Shown here: positions 17,246-25,415 of the stretch, piece after piece
How the letters are laid out: the number at the start of each line of letters is the position of its first letter
Position numbering within the stretch: the stretch's first letter is position 1
NCBI GenBank assembly: GCA_900545305.1
Contig: UQYD01000001.1
Location: 62,001-126,000 of the forward strand
Origin: an uncultured Eubacterium sp.
Lineage (GTDB): Bacteria; Bacillota; Clostridia; Lachnospirales; CAG-274
DNA: 64,000 bases
Direction of reading: 5' to 3'
Program-made: the position numbers and the translations under genes
The notes under the pieces: model-generated
Database searches by the model: none
What the model was told of the DNA's origin: nothing
The model's input: the letters and a program-made list of their open reading frames with translations, nothing else

Positions 17246-17710
17246 ATGTTTTTATTGCCTGTTTTAATTATTTTAGCTATTGTAATAATAGACCAGATAA
17301 CAAAATATATGACTGTTTCAATGCTTATGCCTATTAATTCAGTAGAAATTATAAAAAATTTCTTTTCATTGACATATGTTGAAAATAGGGGAGCAGCTTT
17401 TGGAACAATGATGGGTGGAAGATGGTTTTTCGTTGCCCTTACAGTTATTGTTGTTGTAGCTGGTGGTATTTATTATTCTAAGATATATAATAAAGATAAA
17501 AGTAAAATTGCGTCATTGGCACTTGTATTAGTAGCTGGTGGAGCAATAGGAAACTGCATTGACAGACTTTTCAGAGGTTATGTAGTGGATATGTTGTCAT
17601 TTAACTTTTTTGGCTACAGTTTCCCTGTATTTAATTTCGCAGATATTTGTGTTGTAATAGGTGCTGTTTTATTGGTTGTTTCCTTATGTTTTACAAAAGA
17701 GGGAAAATAG
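17246..17710 (+). CDS. lspA: Lipoprotein signal peptidase (signal peptidase II)
   Basis: A polytopic aspartyl protease of 154 residues that cleaves prolipoprotein signal peptides at the lipobox Cys. Family motifs are IDQITKYM, VENRGAAFG, GNCIDRLFRGYVVDMLSF with one catalytic Asp, and FNFADICVVIG with the other. It starts nine bases after aroB and is followed within two bases by rluD, the widespread lspA-rluD pairing. Confidence 0.96.
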   Translation: MFLLPVLIILAIVIIDQITKYMTVSMLMPINSVEIIKNFFSLTYVENRGAAFGTMMGGRWFFVALTVIVVVAGGIYYSKIYNKDKSKIASLALVLVAGGAIGNCIDRLFRGYVVDMLSFNFFGYSFPVFNFADICVVIGAVLLVVSLCFTKEGK

Positions 17711-17711
17711 T

Positions 17712-18620
17712 ATGGAAGTATTTACTATTGAAACAGATGACGTTAACAAGAGAGTAGATGTTTTTCTTAATGAAGAAATGGAAGATATATCTCGTTCAGC
17801 TTTGCAGAAAAACATTGAAAAGGGAAATATAACAGTAAATGGAGAAAAAATAAGCAAAAATTATAAACTTCGCATAGGAGATATAGTAGAAGCTGAACTT
17901 CCTCCTCCAGAGAATATTGATATTGTGCCAGAGGATATTCCTCTTGACATAATGTATGAAGATGATGACTTAATTGTTATAAATAAACCTCAAAATATGG
18001 TTGTTCATCCAGCACCGGGACATTATACAGGAACTTTGGTTAATGCTTTAATGTTCCATTGTGGGGATAATTTATCCGGTATAAATGGTGTACTTCGTCC
18101 TGGTATTGTTCACAGAATTGACAAGGATACATCAGGTGTTTTGGTTATAGCAAAGTCAGATTTGGCACATAAAGGTCTTTCAGAACAGCTTGCTGAGCAC
18201 TCTATGAAAAGAGTATATAATGCTATTGTTTACAATAGTTTTAGTGAAGAAAGCGGTACTGTAGACAGAAATATTGACCGTTCTAAAAATGACAGAAAGA
18301 AAATGGCTGTTGTTATGCAGGGTGGTAGAAATGCTGTTACCCATTATAAAGTAATTGAAAAATTGGGTAAATATACTTGGGTTGAGTTACAACTTGAAAC
18401 AGGAAGAACTCATCAGATTAGAGTTCATATGTCTTATATAGGTCATCCACTTTTAGGAGACCCTGTATATGGACCAAAGAAATGTCCTTTTAATTTAAAT
18501 GGTCAGGTTCTTCATGCAAAGGTTTTAGGTTTTATTCATCCGAGAACAGGAGAATATATGGAATTTAATTCAGAATTACCGGATTATTTCAGTTCTCTTA
18601 TCGAAAGATTAAAAAAATAA
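17712..18620 (+). CDS. rluD: RluA/RluD-family pseudouridine synthase
   Basis: A 302-residue enzyme with an N-terminal S4 domain (residues ~12-75) and a pseudouridine synthase domain. The catalytic Asp is in HRIDKDTSGVLVIAKS; HPAPGHYTGTLVNAL and GRTHQIRVHM are also diagnostic. It modifies uridines of 23S rRNA (RluD positions 1911/1915/1917 by analogy, an inference). I start it at ATG 17712; a longer reading overlaps lspA. GAGGG within the end of lspA serves as ribosome binding site. Confidence 0.94.
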   Translation: MEVFTIETDDVNKRVDVFLNEEMEDISRSALQKNIEKGNITVNGEKISKNYKLRIGDIVEAELPPPENIDIVPEDIPLDIMYEDDDLIVINKPQNMVVHPAPGHYTGTLVNALMFHCGDNLSGINGVLRPGIVHRIDKDTSGVLVIAKSDLAHKGLSEQLAEHSMKRVYNAIVYNSFSEESGTVDRNIDRSKNDRKKMAVVMQGGRNAVTHYKVIEKLGKYTWVELQLETGRTHQIRVHMSYIGHPLLGDPVYGPKKCPFNLNGQVLHAKVLGFIHPRTGEYMEFNSELPDYFSSLIERLKK

Positions 18621-18628
18621 AATAATGC

Positions 18629-18657
18629 TTGCATTTTGGAAAGTATTATGTTATAAT
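18629..18657 (+). promoter_or_regulatory. Sigma-A promoter of rplS
   Basis: TTGCAT (18629-18634), 17 bases, TATAAT (18652-18657). The surrounding AATAATGCTTGCATTTT recurs with one mismatch at the secG promoter near 42328. Confidence 0.8.
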
Positions 18658-18663
18658 ATCGAC

Positions 18664-18758
18664 TTGTGAGTACGAATGTTCCGCTGGTACTTGTGGCAGG
18701 AAGCCATTAATCCAAAGGGTATTTATGAACATTTATGATGAAAGGGAGGCAAAGCCTT
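18664..18758 (+). ncRNA. Structured rplS 5' leader (L19-leader-like autoregulatory element)
   Basis: The ~95-base leader can fold by pairing GAATGTTC (18674-18681) with GAACATT (18727-18733). A stem GAGTAC/GTACTT forms inside it, and a small hairpin AGGC/GCCT (18747-18750 with 18754-18757) includes part of the Shine-Dalgarno GGGAGG. It lies where Firmicutes carry the L19 leader, believed to mediate feedback by ribosomal protein L19. Match to the Rfam family is from memory, not from a search. Confidence 0.65.
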
Positions 18759-19121
18759 ATGAATTATTCAATTATTAGAGAAATCGAAAACGAACAGCTT
18801 AAGCCAGAAGTTACTGAATTTAACGTAGGTGACACAGTAAGAGTTTACGCTAAGGTTGTTGAAGGTACAAGAGAAAGACTTCAGATGTTTGAAGGTGTTG
18901 TACTTAAGAGACAGGGTGGCGGCGCTAAGGAAACTTTCACAGTAAGAAGAATTTCTTACGGTGTAGGTGTAGAAAGAACTTGGCCAGTACATTCTCCAAG
19001 AATTGACCGTATCGAAGTTGTTAGATATGGTATCGTTAGACGTGCTAAGCTTAACTACCTCAGAGGTAGAATCGGTAAGGCAGCTAAGGTTAAGGAAGAT
19101 ATCCACAGAAGAAGTAAGTAA
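18759..19121 (+). CDS. rplS: 50S ribosomal protein L19
   Basis: L19 lies at the 30S-50S interface. The 120-residue protein contains the family core [48 protein letters not shown] and the basic C-terminus [17 protein letters not shown]. The ATG at 18759 follows GGGAGG; an earlier in-frame ATG at 18735 lies in the leader. Codon use is that of a highly expressed gene. rimM and trmD, its usual partners, are absent here; it is monocistronic with its own promoter, leader and terminator. Confidence 0.97.
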   Translation: MNYSIIREIENEQLKPEVTEFNVGDTVRVYAKVVEGTRERLQMFEGVVLKRQGGGAKETFTVRRISYGVGVERTWPVHSPRIDRIEVVRYGIVRRAKLNYLRGRIGKAAKVKEDIHRRSK

Positions 19122-19129
19122 TTTTTTGA

Positions 19130-19159
19130 CCCTCGGCGTTGACCGAGGGCTTTTTCTTT
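19130..19159 (+). terminator. Intrinsic terminator of rplS
   Basis: G+C-rich 7-bp stem CCCTCGG (19130-19136) with CCGAGGG (19143-19149), 6-base loop, then a T-run. Confidence 0.9.
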
Positions 19160-19241
19160 TTAGTCCATAAAACTAGAATAAAATATATTTCTAGTTATTA
19201 TTATAATAAAGTACAAAATTTATAAAAGGAGGCGAAATGTT

Positions 19242-20105
19242 ATGAACATACAATGGTATCCTGGTCATATGACTAAAACAAGAAGAATGATGGAAGAAAA
19301 TATATCTTTAGTAGATATTGTAATTGAATTGCTTGATGCTAGACTTCCATTTAGTAGTAAAAATCCGGAAATTGATAATTTAGCAAGAAACAAAAAGAGA
19401 ATTGTTATCTTAAATAAGGTGGATTTAGCTGACGAAAAGAAAACAAAAGAGTGGAGAGCATACTTTGAAGATAAGGGCTTTAAAGTAATTGAAGTAAACT
19501 CTATTACAGGAAAAGGTATTAAGGATATTACAGAAGTTTCAAAAGAACTTATGGCTGAAAAGCTTGAAAGATTAAGACTTCGTGGCAGACTTTTTACTCC
19601 AACGAGAGCAATGATTGTTGGTATTCCTAATGTAGGTAAATCAACTTTAATTAACAAATTTGTAGGCAAGGCTCTTGCTAAAACTGGTGATAAAGCTGGT
19701 GTTACAAGAGGTAAACAATGGGTAAGAGTAAAGCGTGATTTTGAACTTTTAGATACACCGGGTATTTTATGGCCTAAGTTTGAAGACCAGAGAGTAGGTG
19801 AAAGATTAGCTTTTACAGGAGCTATTAATGACGATATTCTTGACTCAGAAACTCTTGCTTGCAAATTAATTGATTATTTAAGAAAATTATATCCGAGTGC
19901 TTTGGCTGAAAGATATAAGGTAACATATGACGAAAATACAAAATCAGAAGAAGTATTAAGTGAAATTGCTGTAAACAGAGGATTTAAGTTAAAGGGTAAT
20001 GAACTTGATTTAAAGAGAGCAGCAGATATTCTTATTGATGAGTTCAGAGCAGCAAAACTTGGAAGAATGACACTTGAAAGTGTTGAAAATGTTTTAGAAG
20101 ATTAA
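19242..20105 (+). CDS. rbgA: Ribosome biogenesis GTPase RbgA (YlqF)
   Basis: A circularly permuted GTPase required for late 50S assembly. The 287-residue protein begins IQWYPGHMTKTRR, then carries the permuted order: G4 NKVDLAD (~residue 57) comes before G1 GIPNVGKST (~127) and G3 DTPG (~170). The ANTAR-like C-terminal RNA-binding domain follows. The strong AGGAGG start is preceded by TATAAT (19202-19207) and an inverted repeat AACTAGAA/TTCTAGTT (19171-19196) that could be an operator or weak hairpin. It normally follows rplS, as here. Confidence 0.96.
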   Translation: MNIQWYPGHMTKTRRMMEENISLVDIVIELLDARLPFSSKNPEIDNLARNKKRIVILNKVDLADEKKTKEWRAYFEDKGFKVIEVNSITGKGIKDITEVSKELMAEKLERLRLRGRLFTPTRAMIVGIPNVGKSTLINKFVGKALAKTGDKAGVTRGKQWVRVKRDFELLDTPGILWPKFEDQRVGERLAFTGAINDDILDSETLACKLIDYLRKLYPSALAERYKVTYDENTKSEEVLSEIAVNRGFKLKGNELDLKRAADILIDEFRAAKLGRMTLESVENVLED

Positions 20106-20188
20106 AAAATGTTGTATATATTTTTATGATTGGACAATAATATCTCTTGAAGGGTTTGCCTTCATATAATTAAAGGAGGATTATTGTT

Positions 20189-20383
20189 ATGAACAACAAT
20201 TATGAAAACAACAGCAACAGCAAGTCCAGAACTAACAAGAACAGTAGAGTAGAATTTGCAGAAGATATGAACTTTGATGAACAGAGCAACAACAAGTCAA
20301 AGTCAAATAGTCGTTCAAATTCTAACTGTACTAACAATTCAAATTCCAACTCTAACTCTAATTCAAATTCTAACAGTAGATAG
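20189..20383 (+). CDS. Small Asn/Ser-rich protein, possibly a spore protein
   Basis: A 64-residue hydrophilic protein of mostly Asn, Ser, Lys and Arg, ending in an (Asn-Ser) repeat encoded by hexamers of the AATTCT/AACTCT type. The middle has RVEFAEDMNFDEQ, which recalls the EFA-E cleavage signature of gamma-type small acid-soluble spore proteins. That resemblance is suggestive only. It has a strong AAAGGAGG site and a full terminator, so expression is likely. A hairpin (TGAAGG/CCTTCA, 20148-20164) lies in the upstream region. No sporulation promoter is convincing to me. Confidence 0.7.
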   Translation: MNNNYENNSNSKSRTNKNSRVEFAEDMNFDEQSNNKSKSNSRSNSNCTNNSNSNSNSNSNSNSR

Positions 20384-20395
20384 TCTTATTCTAAC

Positions 20396-20427
20396 AAAAA
20401 AACAAGGTCCTAGGACCTTGTTTTTTT
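20396..20427. terminator. Bidirectional terminator between the Asn/Ser-rich gene and perR
   Basis: A perfect 22-base palindrome (20401-20422, centre CTAG) is flanked by A-run on the left and T-run on the right, giving a U-tract on either strand between convergent genes. Confidence 0.9.
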
Positions 20428-20866
20428 AGTTGTTTTCTTTTGCCTGACAATCAGGGCATATACCGTAAATATCAAATTCCTGAGCTTCAGCACGGAAGCC
20501 TTTCTTTTCTGCAATCTGTGTTCTTAAATTGCTAAGAGCAGAACTTTCTAAAGCTGTAGGATTGAGATAATCAACTACACAATGACATCTTGTGCAAATC
20601 AAATGAGGATGAAAACTTGTATTTGCATCATATCTGTGACTATCTTCTCCAACATTAAACTCTGTTACAAGATGAGCATCTCTTAAAGAAGCTACAGTTT
20701 TGTATACAGTAGCAAGGCTTAAAGAAGGGTGTTCTTCCTTTAAGTCGTTGTAAATAGTTTCTACACTAGGATGAGCAGTAGTATTAGTTAAATATGAATA
20801 GATAGATAATCTTTGAGGAGTTACTTTTAAATGATTTTGCTTTAAATTTGCGGCTAAAGTATTCAT
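20426..20866 (-). CDS. perR: Fur-family peroxide-responsive repressor PerR
   Basis: A 146-residue Fur-superfamily repressor. The winged-helix DNA-binding part includes KVTPQRLSIYSYL and SLATVYKTVASLRDAHLV. The metal part has FHPHLICTRCHCVVDYL and a C-terminal CPDC, so two CxxC pairs form the structural zinc site. The Asp in VVDYL, at the position where Fur has Glu, favours PerR, which senses peroxide by metal-catalysed histidine oxidation. Its promoter is covered by a palindromic operator, so autorepression is likely. No katA, ahpC or rubrerythrin gene is adjacent. Confidence 0.87.
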   Translation of the reverse strand: MNTLAANLKQNHLKVTPQRLSIYSYLTNTTAHPSVETIYNDLKEEHPSLSLATVYKTVASLRDAHLVTEFNVGEDSHRYDANTSFHPHLICTRCHCVVDYLNPTALESSALSNLRTQIAEKKGFRAEAQEFDIYGICPDCQAKENN

Positions 20867-20887
20867 AGGACACCTCCTTTATAATAA

Positions 20888-20915
20888 ATGATAAATAATA
20901 ATTATTATTTATCAT
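20888..20915. promoter_or_regulatory. Perfect 28-bp palindromic operator at perR (Per/Fur-box-like)
   Basis: A perfect palindrome of 28 bases, with half-site ATGATAAATAATAA, lies 22 bases before the perR ATG and touches the -10 box. Its GATAA...TTATC form and central ATAATAATTATTAT resemble Per and Fur boxes. Confidence 0.7.
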
Positions 20916-20939
20916 AATATAAATTTTCTATTCTGTCAA
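20911..20939 (-). promoter_or_regulatory. Sigma-A promoter of perR
   Basis: Reverse strand TTGACA (20934-20939), exactly 17 bases, TATGAT (20911-20916). The -10 box runs into the palindromic operator, so a bound repressor would block it. Confidence 0.8.
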
Positions 20940-21041
20940 TAGTAATTTGAAAAATATATGATTTTTATTTGTTGTAAAAAACTTATATTTGTGGTAATAT
21001 ATAATTGTATTAATATATATGTAAAGGAAATGAATTTTAAA

Positions 21042-21542
21042 ATGAACATAATTTTACACGAACCAGAAATACCTCAAAATACAGGTAATATTGGTAGAAC
21101 TTGTGTTGCAACAGGTACTTCGTTACACTTAATTGAGCCTTTAGGTTTTAAGATTGATGATAAATCGCTTAAAAGAGCTGGTATGGACTATTGGAAAGAT
21201 TTAGATGTACATTATTACACAAATTTCCAGGATTTCCTCAACAAAAATCCTAATGCTAATATTTATATGGCAACAACTAAGGCTCTGAATACATATTCAG
21301 ATGTTAAATTTAAGGATGACGATTTTATTATGTTCGGTAGCGAAGGCTCTGGAATACCTGAAGAAATACTTCTTCACTACAAGGATAATAGTATTCGTAT
21401 TCCAATGCTTGAACAATATAGAAGTTTAAATTTATCCAATTCTGTGGCTATTGTTCTCTATGAGGCTTTAAGACAGAACTCTTTTAAGGGCTGTCAAATG
21501 GAAGGACATTTACATAGACATAGTTGGAGCGAGGCAGAATAA
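21042..21542 (+). CDS. trmL: tRNA (cytidine(34)-2'-O)-methyltransferase TrmL
   Basis: A SPOUT-class methyltransferase of 166 residues that 2'-O-methylates the wobble nucleotide of leucine tRNAs. Motifs: LHEPEIPQNTGNIGRTC, FGSEGSGIP and the knot region RSLNLSNSVAIVLYEALRQ. I place the start at ATG 21042, where family homology begins. The ribosome binding site AAAGGAA is 12 bases away, so the ATG at 21030 with four extra residues cannot be excluded. It is divergent from perR. Confidence 0.93.
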   Translation: MNIILHEPEIPQNTGNIGRTCVATGTSLHLIEPLGFKIDDKSLKRAGMDYWKDLDVHYYTNFQDFLNKNPNANIYMATTKALNTYSDVKFKDDDFIMFGSEGSGIPEEILLHYKDNSIRIPMLEQYRSLNLSNSVAIVLYEALRQNSFKGCQMEGHLHRHSWSEAE

Positions 21543-21555
21543 GAGGTAGATATAT

Positions 21556-21975
21556 ATGGAGCAAGAAACTGTATTTGTTATAATGCTAAAAAATAAAGAA
21601 ACTGGATTTCTTGAAAAAGAATTAGGAAGTCTTAATATAAATAAAAATGATGAATATATCGTTAATTTGTTTGTATTAAAGGAAGATGATGGTGAAAAAT
21701 TACACCTTAGAATATCAACTGACAGAGATGTAGAAGATTGGGAATATGGTGCAATTTTTGATAATTACAACTATGATTCTTACGGCGACAATGTTATTGA
21801 AATTGATGAAATTGATAATGATTACAATCCAGTATGGGAAATTGTAATTGATTATGATGACAATTTATCAGTTGTAGAAGAAAGAGTTGCCGAAATTTTG
21901 GATATTCATTCAAATGAACTCAAGAGAGTTTATGAAGAAATAAAAGATAAGGAAAGTGAATATAAAAATGATTGA
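21556..21975 (+). CDS. Acidic protein of unknown function (DUF6762-like)
   Basis: A 139-residue, strongly acidic cytosolic protein with a beta-rich start (FVIMLKNKETGFLEKELGS) and a helical C-terminal tail. It recalls the clostridial family called DUF6762, but I cannot confirm this without a search. It begins behind AAGAGGT, 13 bases after trmL, and overlaps the next gene by eight bases, so the three are probably co-transcribed. Function unknown. Confidence 0.7.
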   Translation: MEQETVFVIMLKNKETGFLEKELGSLNINKNDEYIVNLFVLKEDDGEKLHLRISTDRDVEDWEYGAIFDNYNYDSYGDNVIEIDEIDNDYNPVWEIVIDYDDNLSVVEERVAEILDIHSNELKRVYEEIKDKESEYKND

Positions 21976-23134
21976 TAAGAGAATGGCTGCTGCAAGTGCT
22001 TTTGTTATTGCTGTTGGTGTAGCAACAGGTGCCGGAATGTATTTTATTCATAATGGTTCTAACAACGCTACTACTACTGAACAGACAGAAGTTACAACAC
22101 AGGCACAGGTTGGTAATGCTTCTGCTAATAAAGACGGTACTGTGGATTACAAAATTGGTCTTTCTGATTTTGAGCCTAGTGATGAACAGGTTAATTCAAT
22201 GATTACTGTAGTAGAAGGTGCTCAGAAATATTATGACGATAAGGCTGTATCAGATGGATTTTTAAGTCAGTTTGGTTTTTTGTATAGCCTTTCAAAAGAA
22301 AACACAGTTTCTTTGTCTGAGATTATTGCTGATGGATATGCAAAAGCTGATGATGATATTGTAAAAAATACAGATGTTTTATTAATTAGACCTTCAGATT
22401 ATAATTCTGTTATAGGTGCTGAAGGCGGAGAAAAGGATTTATCTGTTTTTACAGCATTAAATACTAAAAACGGTTATTTCTTAGCTGGTGTAGGCGTAGA
22501 ACCTAAAATGCTTACAGCACAGCAGTATCAGCAATTAGTTGGAATGTATTCTTTTGAACATGGAGAAATAAAAAATCCTAAAAAGGGCGAAGACGAATAT
22601 AATGCTATTATAAAGGCATCAGGAGTTAGTGGCAATATTGATGTTAAGCATATAGCTTGTGACAATAAATATGCTGTGCTTGTTGTTGGTAGTCTTGATG
22701 ACCCTACAGATATTAAGGAATTTGCCTTTTTAAATGACAATGGAAAATGGGGTATAATTGCTAATGACTTAGCTACAGTTGCTAATGCAAAGCAGTATAT
22801 GAATGAAAGATACCCAGATATGGAACTTGGACTTTTACCTATTTACAATATTAAAGACTATGGTACTATTGTTACAGGTTTTGATGACTATGTTAGTTCT
22901 TTAGTATCATTAGGTATGATAAAAGACGGAGATATGAAACAAGGTGCATACGAATGTGGTGCTGGTAACTTTGTTTATATTGAACCAAAGGCAACAGGAA
23001 AGAGACTTATAGGTCACGTTAATTCTCAGAATAAACTTGAGTTTTTCGAGGCTTCAAGTCTTGAGGAAGCTATATCAATTATGCTCCAAAAGGAGAAAAA
23101 TCCACCTGTATTTATACTTAAGTTTGACAATTAA
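21968..23134 (+). CDS. Exported or membrane-anchored protein of unknown function
   Basis: A 388-residue protein with a short basic N-terminus and one hydrophobic helix (AAASAFVIAVGVATGAGMYF) acting as signal anchor. A Thr/Gln-rich linker (~residues 30-50) leads to a ~340-residue extracellular domain that I do not recognise. No lipobox Cys is present. The start at ATG 21968 follows AAGGAAAG and overlaps the acidic gene by eight bases, which implies translational coupling. Confidence 0.75.
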   Translation: MIDKRMAAASAFVIAVGVATGAGMYFIHNGSNNATTTEQTEVTTQAQVGNASANKDGTVDYKIGLSDFEPSDEQVNSMITVVEGAQKYYDDKAVSDGFLSQFGFLYSLSKENTVSLSEIIADGYAKADDDIVKNTDVLLIRPSDYNSVIGAEGGEKDLSVFTALNTKNGYFLAGVGVEPKMLTAQQYQQLVGMYSFEHGEIKNPKKGEDEYNAIIKASGVSGNIDVKHIACDNKYAVLVVGSLDDPTDIKEFAFLNDNGKWGIIANDLATVANAKQYMNERYPDMELGLLPIYNIKDYGTIVTGFDDYVSSLVSLGMIKDGDMKQGAYECGAGNFVYIEPKATGKRLIGHVNSQNKLEFFEASSLEEAISIMLQKEKNPPVFILKFDN

Positions 23135-23199
23135 TATTGTAGACAAAATAGTATAGATATAGTAGAATAGGGCTATAGATAGTTTAGGAGGGGATTTTT

Positions 23200-23817
23200 A
23201 TGAATAATACAATTATATCAATTTGCAGAGAATACTGTAGTGGTGGTAAAGAAATTGGCAAAAAAGTTTCTGATGAACTAGGATATACTTTCTTAGATAA
23301 ACAGCTTATTACAGAGGCAGCGAAAAAGTCTGGCTATGATGAGTCTGTTTTTGAAAAAGTTGATGAAGTAGCTACAAATAGCTTACTTTATTCATTAGTT
23401 CTTGGTACATACGGAGCAAATGCTGCCGGTGCAATGCCTGATAATGACAAACTTTTTGGTTTACAGGCTGAAATTATAAGAGATACAGCAAAGGAAAAAA
23501 ATTGTGTTGTAATTGGTCGTTGTGCAGATTATGTTTTAAGAGAAGAACCTCATCTTATTAAGATTTTCTTGAAAGCTGATATGGACTTCAGAGTAGAAAG
23601 ATTTCGTTCGTTATATACAACTCCTGAAGGTAAAAAGCCAGAAGATATTATTAATAAGACTGATAAAAAACGTGCATCTTATTATAAATTCTATACAGGC
23701 AACCTTTGGAAAGATATGAATAATTATGATTTAGTAATTAATACAGGTAAGGTTGGCATTGATAATGCTGTTGCCACTATTATAGATTATGTAAGAAAAT
23801 ATGATTATGTAAAATAA
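23200..23817 (+). CDS. Cytidylate kinase-like family protein
   Basis: A 205-residue P-loop protein of the cytidylate-kinase-like group seen widely in clostridia. It begins ISICREYCSGGKEIGKKVSDELGY, in which the P-loop is altered from true Cmk (CSGGKEIG). FLDKQLI and VIGRCADYVL (nucleotide-binding region) follow, then a lid-like RVERFRSLY. The substrate is not established; true CMP kinase activity is uncertain. It has an AGGAGGGG site and a strong terminator. Confidence 0.85.
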   Translation: MNNTIISICREYCSGGKEIGKKVSDELGYTFLDKQLITEAAKKSGYDESVFEKVDEVATNSLLYSLVLGTYGANAAGAMPDNDKLFGLQAEIIRDTAKEKNCVVIGRCADYVLREEPHLIKIFLKADMDFRVERFRSLYTTPEGKKPEDIINKTDKKRASYYKFYTGNLWKDMNNYDLVINTGKVGIDNAVATIIDYVRKYDYVK

Positions 23818-23825
23818 AGAACTGA

Positions 23826-23860
23826 GGACGGATAAGTTACTGACTTGTCCGTCCTTTTTT
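23826..23860 (+). terminator. Intrinsic terminator of the cytidylate-kinase-like gene
   Basis: A 12-bp stem (23826-23837 with 23843-23854, one wobble pair), 5-base loop, six or more T. Confidence 0.9.
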
Positions 23861-23873
23861 GCTATATATACGT

Positions 23874-23907
23874 AAAAAACTGGTATGGAAATATAAACCA
23901 TACCAGT
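23874..23907 (-). terminator. Reverse-strand terminator of the VanW operon
   Basis: Perfect 10-bp stem (23879-23888 with 23898-23907); on the reverse strand it is followed by a U-tract (A-run at 23874-23879). It lies just past the VanW stop codon. Confidence 0.85.
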
Positions 23908-23914
23908 ATAATAT

Positions 23915-25387
23915 TTAACTCTTTGTAGTAGTTTCTGTGGACTCTGTAGTAGTTTCAGATTTCTTAGTACCTATGTAAGTAACCTGTTGTCTTGGAGAAT
24001 ATGTGCTAGTGTTAATTTTTACAGTATCCTTTAATACACCATCTTCATACACCTTTTTATAAAGCTCGTATTTGTAACCCTTTAAAGGAGTTACAACTTC
24101 AGTTTCCCCTTCTAAAAGAGTAGGGTCTTTCTTTTCTACAGGGTCATCAGGGTCAGTTTCTTCAATAAGTTTGTTTTCAAGTTCTATAGTTCTTCCGGCA
24201 GGGTGAATTTCCTCCCCATATAGATTTACAACAACATTTGATGAAGTTAAATAGGATTCTATATAAACAGCCTTATTGGTATTGTTTTTAAACTTAAAAT
24301 CCTTATAATCCCCAGCCAATGTGGCATCAAAGGCATAAGGAGAATAACCGACTTTCATAGAATGATTATGTCTTTCTGTAACTTCAAGTTCTGCATATAG
24401 AACTGCATCATACAAGGCACTTGAAACCTGACACATACCACCACCAACACTGTCTTCTATTTTACCCTTAACAATAGTACCGGCTAAAGCCCAACCATTT
24501 TCTTCTGTACAAGGATTAAAGTGGGCATTGGTAGAAAATTCTTCGCCGGGATATAATATAACACCGTTTATTTTACTACAAGCATTTCTAAGATTCTGAA
24601 CTCTGTTTTCATCATTACCTTTATATGGGCTTGAATAGTTACCAATAAGCTTGTCAGCACCGGTAAATATACTAGATTCGTATTTTGGCTTAGTTTCAGT
24701 TATATCAAATTTAATTGTCTTATTAAAATCATTGTCTTTTATGCTTTGAGTAAGCTCATTTAAAACCTTTTCATAGTCAAAATTGTAGCCAATTTGTGAT
24801 TGACTTACTTGGAAACTACCATTTACTCTTTTTTCGGTAGCATCTTTGGCTTCAACAATAATATCACTTTTGATTTTATTTATAGCTGAATTAACCTTAT
24901 CTGGGCTATATGTCATAACTGGCATATTTACAGTGCCACTTTCAAGAGTTTTAAATTCACGCCACCAATTATCAGATGATGTTTGAGCAAAATTTACAGC
25001 TTGTTTTACAGTATCATCAATGTTGAATTTAATATCAAAATCATCAAGGGTATACTCATACTTATGCTTGCCGTCTGTACTCTCAATGGTAAATACAACA
25101 CCTTCGTAGTTTGTTTTAATTTTAGACTTAACGGTGCTTAGTGCCTTTTCGTAGGTCATACCACTTAAATCCATACCGTCTACAAGTATACCTTTTTTTA
25201 TTCTAGGTTCAGTCTGTTTAACAGGGCGATTGATTTTTATTTGGTAATAGTGGCTTAAAGCTGGTCGCCAAGAAAAATGAATAGCACTAAGTCCAACAAC
25301 AAAAACAACAGCAATATTAACTAATCTTTTTTTAGTTGCTTTACGTCTTATTTTATGCTTTTTTGTTGGTCTGTGTTCTGCGTTCAT
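23915..25387 (-). CDS. VanW-family cell-surface protein
   Basis: A 490-residue signal-anchored protein: basic N-terminus, one TM helix (~residues 24-42), a PG_binding_4-like region (~65-260), then the VanW domain (~265-395) with LYPGEEFSTNAHFNP, GGGMCQVSSALYDAVL and ERHNHSM. The C-terminal part contains a G5-like strand region and a Thr/Ser/Glu-rich tail. VanW proteins are thought to act at the cell wall; vancomycin resistance is not implied. Its ATG follows GGGTGA, 28 bases after the partner gene, with which it forms an operon. Confidence 0.88.
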   Translation of the reverse strand: MNAEHRPTKKHKIRRKATKKRLVNIAVVFVVGLSAIHFSWRPALSHYYQIKINRPVKQTEPRIKKGILVDGMDLSGMTYEKALSTVKSKIKTNYEGVVFTIESTDGKHKYEYTLDDFDIKFNIDDTVKQAVNFAQTSSDNWWREFKTLESGTVNMPVMTYSPDKVNSAINKIKSDIIVEAKDATEKRVNGSFQVSQSQIGYNFDYEKVLNELTQSIKDNDFNKTIKFDITETKPKYESSIFTGADKLIGNYSSPYKGNDENRVQNLRNACSKINGVILYPGEEFSTNAHFNPCTEENGWALAGTIVKGKIEDSVGGGMCQVSSALYDAVLYAELEVTERHNHSMKVGYSPYAFDATLAGDYKDFKFKNNTNKAVYIESYLTSSNVVVNLYGEEIHPAGRTIELENKLIEETDPDDPVEKKDPTLLEGETEVVTPLKGYKYELYKKVYEDGVLKDTVKINTSTYSPRQQVTYIGTKKSETTTESTETTTKS

Positions 25388-25415
25388 TTTGTATTCACCC
25401 TATGTTAATCTTTTG

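Noticed and set aside
19265..19864. Long reverse open frame of 199 codons inside rbgA
   Set aside because: It is wholly antisense to an unmistakable GTPase gene and has no ribosome site or family resemblance.
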